Assembly: GCA_910585445.1 (NCBI GenBank)
Contig: CAJUEK010000054.1
Coordinates: forward strand, 1-13,458
Origin: an uncultured Bacteroidales bacterium
GTDB lineage: Bacteria > Bacteroidota > Bacteroidia > Bacteroidales > UBA932
Length of the DNA: 13,458 bases
Direction: 5' to 3'
Shown: positions 13,380-13,458 of the stretch, in pieces
How positions within the stretch are numbered: position 1 is the stretch's first letter
Layout of the letters: the number at the start of each line of letters is the position of its first letter
The notes under the pieces: model-generated
Told to the model about the DNA's origin: nothing
Database searches by the model: none
What the model saw: the letters and a program-made list of their open reading frames with translations, nothing else
Program-made: the position numbers and the translations under genes

Positions 13380-13458
13380 TCAGAATAAATATACAAGGCT
13401 GATGGCCGCCTTCGTCGGGCCGAAATAATTGTGTGCGCGGTCTGACGCAAGCTTTGTC
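13380..13458 (-). CDS. C-terminal end of a DUF3575 protein (partial)
   Basis: Only the last 25 codons are in the window, with TGA at 13382-13380; the gene runs off the right edge. The final residues, YFGPTKAAISLVYLF, match the usual end of DUF3575 proteins, small outer-membrane beta-barrel-like proteins that stand first in many Bacteroidales fimbrial loci. The terminal Phe and the aromatic pattern suit an outer-membrane barrel strand. It lies 15 bases before the DUF3868 gene in the same direction, so the operon starts beyond this window. The call rests on a short tail and on context. Confidence 0.65.
   Translation of the reverse strand, partial: TKLASDRAHNYFGPTKAAISLVYLF

Noticed and set aside
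1..13458. CRISPR arrays, tRNA or rRNA genes, insertion sequences
   Set aside because: No regular short repeats with spacers, no cloverleaf-like sequences and no transposase frames were seen.

Overview
The window comes from a member of the Bacteroidota, most likely the order Bacteroidales. The basis is a complete Mfa1-type (type V) fimbrial gene set, lipoproteins of the Mfa2 and DUF4906 families, Bacteroidota-style -7 promoter boxes (TAnnTTTG), and the lack of Shine-Dalgarno sequences before most starts. Genus cannot be fixed from the sequence alone. There are no tRNA, rRNA, CRISPR or insertion-sequence features.

Left part (1-4399): two hairpins facing rightward (13-42, 95-140) look like the 3' end of a transcript entering from the left. 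A strong leftward terminator (211-248) closes a minus-strand pair: an integral-membrane protein of the LPG-synthase transmembrane (flippase-like) family (689-1678) and a small GNAT-fold protein (369-623). A compact divergent promoter region (about 1749-1798) separates this pair from a plus-strand operon of three tightly packed genes. These encode a PfkB/adenosine-kinase-like sugar kinase (1826-2845), an uncharacterised protein resembling DUF6913 that overlaps it by 16 bases (2830-3366), and a DUF368 polyprenyl-phosphate transporter, PopT (3383-4399).

Right part (4412-13458): one minus-strand fimbrial operon read from the right edge. In transcription order it holds the tail of a DUF3575 gene (13380-13458), a DUF3868 protein with OmpA-like and TPR-like parts (11934-13364), an Mfa1-family major fimbrillin (10034-11887), two successive Mfa2/FimB-family lipoproteins (8917-9966 and 7741-8895), and a large DUF4906-type lipoprotein that is probably the tip or accessory adhesin (4412-7704). 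The expected roles are outer-membrane assembly and anchoring by the first proteins, a shaft of polymerised major fimbrillin, and a terminal adhesin.

The most notable point is in the adhesin gene. It is open in one frame to a run of six G (minus strand, 5431-5426) and continues in the -1 frame for another 337 codons to a conserved C-terminal end. Adding one base restores a single 1097-residue protein. The site has the form of a -1 slippery heptamer (G GGG GGT) followed at once by two alternative stems. The C-terminal, probably ligand-binding, domain may therefore be switched by G-tract slippage, made by recoding, or lost by mutation. A plain sequencing error in the homopolymer is also possible.
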